Assembly (NCBI GenBank): GCA_023400335.1
Contig: JAEXFF010000008.1
Coordinates: 1 to 11,873 of the forward strand
Direction of reading: 5' to 3'
Origin: Bacteroidota bacterium
Lineage (GTDB): Bacteria; Bacteroidota; Bacteroidia; Bacteroidales; Marinifilaceae
Length of the DNA: 11,873 nt
Each line of letters begins with the position of its first letter. The first letter of the stretch is position 1. The position numbers and the translations under genes were made by a program. Positions 8,086 through 11,873 of this stretch are shown here, piece by piece. The notes under the pieces are model-generated. The model did not search any database, was not told the origin of the DNA, and worked only from the letters and a program-made list of their open reading frames with translations.

Positions 8086-8321
8086 TCGACCTCCCTATTG
8101 AAAAGCTATGTTTTAATTTTTCTTTTTGATATAAAAGTTCTGTCTAAAGAATTCTGATTATCCGGTTTTGATACTTTATGTTTTATAAAAGTTTTCCGCT
8201 GGCTGACCGGCATGTCTCCGGACCCGATGAAGAGGCCCTCTTAAATTTTAGTCTTGTTCCTGAGCAAAACACGAACCGGCGCTTGACGGGAAAAGACTTT
8301 GTACCTCTTTCCGTGAGTGGA
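8086..8321. other. Intergenic gap (236 bp) between the GH3 fusion and the barrel gene
   Basis: No convincing gene or classic promoter is visible here. There is an inverted repeat AAGAGG-c-CCTCTT at 8230-8242, whose one-base centre is too tight for an RNA hairpin with all pairs formed. A GC-richer block at about 8200-8320 contrasts with the AT-rich 8100-8190. No T-run terminator follows the barrel gene, so read-through into the GH3 gene is possible. The minus-strand TAGCTTTT (8108-8101) is one base off the -7 consensus but sits too close to the ribosome-binding site to serve it. Confidence 0.4.
8090..8095 (-). promoter_or_regulatory. Strong Shine-Dalgarno sequence before the GH3 fusion gene
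   Basis: The minus strand reads GGGAGG, a near-perfect anti-16S match and the only strong one I see before a gene in this window. The spacing is 4 nt to the in-frame TTG (8085), 13 nt to ATG 8076 and 16 nt to ATG 8073. This spread leaves the true start ambiguous. TTG initiation would add three residues (TTG-AGT-GTC) without harming the signal peptide. Confidence 0.5.
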
Positions 8322-9581
8322 CTAATCAATTTTACGTTTCATAAACCATCCTTCTTTGAAAGCGATGTTTATCCGGATTTTTCCGAAATTTTCCCGGATT
8401 AATCCGTTTGCTTCCGTACCTCTTACTCCGAAATCAAAGGCAATCCCGAGCAGCAGTTCCCGGTTGGGAATATAAACGGGAATTTGTGTTCCTAAAGTGA
8501 AAGCGTAAGTATTGACATTCGTGTGATTTAAACGGATTTGAGAACGTACGGCATAAGTCCCTAAAATATATTTATTCCGTTGCCACCAATATCTGCCGTA
8601 ACGGGAGGGGAGTAAAGAAACTCCTAAAGAACCTTTGTGGTAATCCTGAAACTCTTGATTTTCTCCAAACTCTTCATAGGCAGACATCCGCTGATAAGTA
8701 TAATCTCCGGCCAGATTCCACTTGTCTTTGTAATCGTATGAAAATCCTCCGACAATACGGAAAGGATAAGTGATATATCCTCTGTTCAGGAGTTCATTGT
8801 CCAGGGTTTGCTGGCCGGAAGTACTGGAGTTGATTTTATAAGCGATAAAAGTACGTTTTCCCCCCAGTTTAGAACCAAAATTCATAGAGGCTCCCAAGGT
8901 CAGGTTAGATTTGGCGGATAGAGTAAACATATATTGCAATCCCAGGTTAAAGATAACATCGTGTACTGAGATTTTATTCTGTGTATTGATATAATAACTA
9001 TCTGTTATTGCAGGAACCAATGTCAATCGCTTTTCCAGATTTCCGAATACAAGAGAAGTATTCAAGCCTACGGATAATTTTCCGAATCTGTAAGCAAAAC
9101 CTAAATAAAAATCATTTAATCCTCCGCTTCCGGAGACTTGTTGGTTATAATATTCGTTTTCACTTCCATTTATCAATTTATAATAGTGGAGATCGTATCC
9201 AATGTCCGACCTTTGATTGAAACCGAAAGAAGTGTAGAGATTTTTATAGATACGCAGAGCCATATTCAGGGAAGCGTTTTGGGCTACCCGGTAATTGGTA
9301 CTTTCCTGATGGGTAGAAATGTTTACAAATTCTCCCGTAATCCCGAATTGGATATAAAAACGATTGCTGTCCAAAGCTGTATAAGAAGCCGGGTTTAAAA
9401 AGTTGATATTTGTGGCATCCCGCATGGCTGCAGAAACTCCTCCCATTGCTGTATAAGGCCCGTAATTATCCTGAAGAAGTCCGATTCCATACATGGAATA
9501 GGGAGTACCTGTATTATTTTGAGCCAATAGACTGCCTGAAAATAATGCAAAAACAAAAGAGAAAAGGAACGTTTTTTTCAT
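8322..9581 (-). CDS. Outer-membrane beta-barrel protein, FadL/PorV-like
   Basis: Starting at the ATG at 9579-9581 the protein has 419 residues and a clean Sec signal peptide (MKKTFLFSF ... GSLLAQ), with cleavage expected near Ala20-Gln21. An in-frame ATG at 9611 would add ten residues ahead of this signal and overlap the upstream gene by 17 bp, so I prefer 9581. After the signal comes GTPYSMYGIGLL, then AMGGVSAAMRDA and FLNPASYTAL, the small-residue N-terminal motif ending in NPA that marks the OmpP1/FadL and PorV barrels. The rest is alternating aromatic/polar strands rich in Tyr, Asn and Gly, ending in a strand IRINIAFKEGW. It probably sits in the outer membrane. Some FadL-family proteins move hydrophobic compounds and PorV acts in type IX secretion; neither role can be assigned here. 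It lies 13 nt downstream of the DUF4270-like gene, so the two are probably cotranscribed and perhaps work together. Confidence 0.82.
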   Translation of the reverse strand: MKKTFLFSFVFALFSGSLLAQNNTGTPYSMYGIGLLQDNYGPYTAMGGVSAAMRDATNINFLNPASYTALDSNRFYIQFGITGEFVNISTHQESTNYRVAQNASLNMALRIYKNLYTSFGFNQRSDIGYDLHYYKLINGSENEYYNQQVSGSGGLNDFYLGFAYRFGKLSVGLNTSLVFGNLEKRLTLVPAITDSYYINTQNKISVHDVIFNLGLQYMFTLSAKSNLTLGASMNFGSKLGGKRTFIAYKINSSTSGQQTLDNELLNRGYITYPFRIVGGFSYDYKDKWNLAGDYTYQRMSAYEEFGENQEFQDYHKGSLGVSLLPSRYGRYWWQRNKYILGTYAVRSQIRLNHTNVNTYAFTLGTQIPVYIPNRELLLGIAFDFGVRGTEANGLIRENFGKIRINIAFKEGWFMKRKID

Positions 9582-9594
9582 ATTAAAAAAAGCA

Positions 9595-10899
9595 TTATTC
9601 ATATTTAGCATAGTAAACTTTTAACACCGGTATGCGATCCACCGTTAAACGATTGTAACTTGTCCCCATTCCGTTTACAGGAACACTGACAATGACTTTG
9701 TTGTTCTCCAGTGCATTGGGAGTTAAACATAAATTATTGTAATAATCTGTAATGTTAATAACATATTTATTTTTTTCAGGGGTGTTTATATTATAGTATA
9801 AAACACCGCTGACGGCATTGCCGGCTGCATCCAGAATAGGGGTGATGACTTTATTTTCCGAATCGGATTGATAAAGATTTATAATAGAAGGTAAACTAAA
9901 TTCCAGATTAGCATATTGTTCGGGTTGCAGTTCGATTTCGGCTTTTACAATTGTTCTGTATTTTTCTCCTGCCGGAGCGATCGGTAATTCCATTTTTATC
10001 ATAAATCCGGTTAACCCTTGGGTAAGTGTCTGACCGGAAGCTGCATTCCCCCAGGCTGCATCCTGAAAAGATAAATTCTGCATTTGATTGGTAAGCACGC
10101 TGTATGGCGTGCCGGCCGCATCATTTGTAATGTGCATAAAGGTATACCGGTTAAATTCCGTACTCTTTGCAAACATATAAGTATAGTTTTTATCGGAATC
10201 GTGAAAGTGTAACCGAACGTTTAAACTGTCCGGAAGAGCACTCATTGTAAATACACAACTGTTATTTTTATCGGGAATTAAAGTTAGTCCTTTAAAATAG
10301 TTAATGAAAAGAGCATCATTCCGTATTTCTTCCGTATTGTATTTTACCATGTCAAATAACGTACGGCCCAGGTTATCATCCAAGCGGAAATAGAGTTTTT
10401 GAAGATTTCGTTTACTGGGTAATAAATCAAAAGTTCCCAGAACCTCCGGATGATAGGGTACGGTAGAAATATTGTACAACAAATCCGTTTCAGCATCCGG
10501 AAGAGGATTTTCTTTTAACTGATGAACATAATAAGTTTGAATTGCTGTCGTATCCCCCCAGATACTTCCCGAATAACTGAAATTAAAAGTGATAGAATCG
10601 TAACCGTATGTATTTTTAATTTCGGTACCTCCGTAAGGAACAATTTCAAAATAAGGGGTAACTGTGGTCCTGCCCGTAAAAGGGTCTTTTGCAGATCCCA
10701 CCATCAAATTCTTCAGCAATGTATAAGATCCTGAAGAGGTGGCAAAGGAGTCTAATTTGACTGTAGACGTTTGTGTAATCGGAAATCGTTCAACTGCAAC
10801 AAAATCTTCGTCATAAATCAGATCATGTCCGATTGAAGTGACATCATTTGTACACGAACAATAAATTATTACAAAACAAATAAGAATGATATTTTTCAT
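9595..10899 (-). CDS. DUF4270-like lipoprotein
   Basis: A 434-residue protein from the ATG at 10897-10899. The longer frame beginning at TTG 10923 adds eight residues ahead of a normal signal and is unlikely. A short hydrophobic signal (MKNIILICFVIIYCSC) ends in a lipobox-like YCSC, with Cys16 the likely lipidated residue, followed by TND. The mature part shows the pattern of the Bacteroidota DUF4270 family: an early VGSAKDPFTGRTT segment, then YDSITFNFSYSG, IWGDTTAIQT and VHQL. The C-terminal half has EIELQPEQ and a closing VDRIPVLKVYYAKYE. It is probably all-beta and anchored in the inner or outer membrane. The function of the family is not known to me. The barrel gene follows 13 nt after its stop, and the kelch lipoprotein gene diverges from it across a 213-bp gap. 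No strong promoter is visible; TACCTTTA (minus, 10970-10963) is one base off the -7 consensus but lacks a -33 partner. Confidence 0.82.
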   Translation of the reverse strand: MKNIILICFVIIYCSCTNDVTSIGHDLIYDEDFVAVERFPITQTSTVKLDSFATSSGSYTLLKNLMVGSAKDPFTGRTTVTPYFEIVPYGGTEIKNTYGYDSITFNFSYSGSIWGDTTAIQTYYVHQLKENPLPDAETDLLYNISTVPYHPEVLGTFDLLPSKRNLQKLYFRLDDNLGRTLFDMVKYNTEEIRNDALFINYFKGLTLIPDKNNSCVFTMSALPDSLNVRLHFHDSDKNYTYMFAKSTEFNRYTFMHITNDAAGTPYSVLTNQMQNLSFQDAAWGNAASGQTLTQGLTGFMIKMELPIAPAGEKYRTIVKAEIELQPEQYANLEFSLPSIINLYQSDSENKVITPILDAAGNAVSGVLYYNINTPEKNKYVINITDYYNNLCLTPNALENNKVIVSVPVNGMGTSYNRLTVDRIPVLKVYYAKYE

Positions 10900-11028
10900 G
10901 TTTACGATATTGCATATAATCAAAGGGCGAAGGTAAAATTATTTTCTAAAAATATGATACAGTAAAGGTATTTTAATTTGTTATTACAGGATTTATAAAA
11001 TTTAGAAACGTAATTTAATAGATTTTTT

Positions 11029-11059
11029 ATTGGATTTGTATATAAATTGTGTAGTTTTG
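11029..11059 (+). promoter_or_regulatory. Candidate Bacteroides-type promoter of the kelch lipoprotein gene
   Basis: The -7 box TAGTTTTG at 11052-11059 matches TAnnTTTG exactly. Upstream, ATTG at 11029-11032 matches three of four bases of the TTTG -33 box at a spacing of 19 bp, which is within the normal range. Transcription would start near 11066 and leave a leader of about 45 nt before the ATG. This is the best-formed promoter in the window. Confidence 0.6.
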
Positions 11060-11076
11060 CCCATGTTTTACATGGG
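11060..11076 (+). repeat. Perfect inverted repeat at the kelch gene transcription start
   Basis: CCCATG (11060-11065), a TTTTA spacer and CATGGG (11071-11076) form a perfect six-base inverted repeat starting one base after the -7 box. It spans the predicted transcription start. It could be an operator for a dimeric regulator, or a 5' mRNA hairpin if transcription starts a little earlier than predicted. There is no T-run after it, so it is not a terminator. Confidence 0.55.
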
Positions 11077-11112
11077 AAATAACAAAAAATAAAATTGAAA
11101 TAGCAAATATTT

Positions 11113-11873
11113 ATGAAAACGGTAAGAAATCTATGTTTTTTGGTTGTTCTAGTGCTATTGGTGGGTGCTTGTCATTCCAATGATGAGAAACGAGGCAACT
11201 GGAGAAAAGAACAGTCTTTTGGCGGAGCAGGCCGGATCGGTGCAGTTTGTTTTACAATTGACAATACAGTATATATAGGTACTGGAGTAAATACGAATCA
11301 GGTAGAATTGAAGGATTTTTGGGCTTTTAATGAAAATCTCAATTGGAGGGAAGTAGATACGCTGCCGGCAGCAGCTAAAGCCCGTTATGGAGCTGTTGCT
11401 TTTTCAGATGGTACTTATGGTTATGTAGGTTTAGGATATGCTGCCAATAACAATCGTTATGGAACTGAACAGCCGAAATATTTTTCTGACTTTTATAGAT
11501 TTGACCCGAAGGCTTCTCCGGGATCTCAATGGACCAAATTAGGAGATTTTCCTGGAGATCAGCGTCGGTATGCCACCGGTTTTTATGTTCCGAATCCGAA
11601 TAGTTCCCAGAAAGGAAAAGGATATGTTTGTTTCGGCAGTAACAATGAAGGACGTAATCCGAAAGGATCTTTCAAAGATTGGTGGGAATATGATACAGAA
11701 ACCGATACCTGGACTCAGATCGGTGTATACGGAGACAAGAGAGAAGGTGCATGCGTAGCTGTAGTTGGCAGTACTGCCTATATCCTTACAGGTGTTGATG
11801 ATGCCGGAACTTATCCTACGGATGTTATTAAATTTACTCCGTTTTCGGGTGCCGGTTCATGGTGGAGCCTTTT
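11113..11873 (+). CDS. Kelch-repeat (galactose-oxidase-type propeller) lipoprotein, 3' end outside window
   Basis: The frame opens at the ATG at 11113-11115 and stays open to the right edge, giving 253 residues of an incomplete protein. The N-terminus is a lipoprotein signal, with a hydrophobic stretch at 8-19 and a lipobox VGAC, where Cys20 is the likely lipidated residue. Repeats of about 50-60 residues then follow the kelch pattern: a blade strand such as RIGAVCFTI, a VYIGTG-type strand, and a closing strand with a conserved Trp (NWREVDTLP, QWTKLGDFP, TWTQIGVYG). The next repeats begin with RYGAVAF, RRYATGFYV and REGACVAVV, so three blades are complete and a fourth starts. The usual product is a beta-propeller of six or seven blades anchored in the envelope, often used for binding ligands or proteins. 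No catalytic site can be read from the visible part. It is divergent from the DUF4270-like/barrel pair, and I infer a shared envelope role. Confidence 0.85.
   Translation, partial: MKTVRNLCFLVVLVLLVGACHSNDEKRGNWRKEQSFGGAGRIGAVCFTIDNTVYIGTGVNTNQVELKDFWAFNENLNWREVDTLPAAAKARYGAVAFSDGTYGYVGLGYAANNNRYGTEQPKYFSDFYRFDPKASPGSQWTKLGDFPGDQRRYATGFYVPNPNSSQKGKGYVCFGSNNEGRNPKGSFKDWWEYDTETDTWTQIGVYGDKREGACVAVVGSTAYILTGVDDAGTYPTDVIKFTPFSGAGSWWSL

Noticed and set aside
8178..8402. Plus-strand frame of 74 codons starting at ATG 8178
   Set aside because: It runs antisense into the end of the barrel gene, has no promoter or ribosome-binding site, and its composition resembles no known family.
8322..9611. Barrel gene starting at ATG 9611 with a 17-bp overlap of the DUF4270-like gene
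   Set aside because: The ten extra residues precede a standard MKK-type signal peptide; ATG 9581 gives a normal signal and a 13-nt gap.
9595..10923. DUF4270-like gene starting at TTG 10923
   Set aside because: ATG 10899 gives a normal lipoprotein signal with Cys16; the extra eight residues add nothing recognisable.
1..11873. Mobile element, CRISPR array, toxin-antitoxin or phage-defence system
   Set aside because: No transposase, integrase, Cas-like protein, regularly spaced repeats or paired small genes were seen on either strand.

Overview
The window looks like chromosomal DNA of an anaerobic Bacteroidota, probably a Bacteroidales gut-type organism. The reasons are a three-gene fumarate reductase operon with a single diheme-type cytochrome b subunit, a DUF4270-type lipoprotein, a kelch lipoprotein, a FadL/PorV-like outer-membrane barrel, promoter boxes matching the Bacteroides TAnnTTTG -7 consensus, and starts that mostly lack Shine-Dalgarno sequences. 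Base composition and codon choice look even, and I see no transposase, integrase, tRNA, rRNA or CRISPR array. Species cannot be fixed from the sequence alone; Odoribacteraceae is a guess.

Layout. At 2-544 (+) lies the 3' end of an unrecognised gene whose start is outside the window. It converges on, and overlaps by 34 bp, an alpha/beta hydrolase of the YbfF/ABHD11 type (511-1308, -). Upstream of the hydrolase is the fumarate reductase operon, transcribed leftwards as frdC (4204-4887), frdA (2188-4128) and frdB (1354-2115). It has a candidate promoter at 4934-4941, a hairpin between frdA and frdB, and a strong intrinsic terminator directly after frdB.

Next (5065-8076, -) is an exported protein of about 1,000 residues. 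It joins a NagZ-like GH3 beta-N-acetylhexosaminidase to a class-C beta-lactamase-fold hydrolase. The best reading is a one-polypeptide version of the Bacillus subtilis NagZ + AmiE muropeptide-degrading pair. At 8322-9581 (-) is an outer-membrane beta-barrel protein, and directly upstream in the same transcript is a DUF4270-like lipoprotein (9595-10899, -). Divergent from these, running off the right edge, is the 5' part of a kelch-repeat lipoprotein (11113-11873, +). It has a good Bacteroides-type promoter and a perfect inverted repeat at its expected transcription start.

Functionally the window has two parts: anaerobic respiration on the inner membrane (FrdCAB, quinol to fumarate), and the cell envelope (peptidoglycan trimming, outer-membrane barrel, two surface or periplasmic lipoproteins). 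Nothing here is clearly a new defence or mobile system. The points most worth a second look are the NagZ-AmiE-like fusion, the divergent DUF4270/barrel/kelch cluster with its palindromic start region, and the terminator between frdB and the hydrolase.
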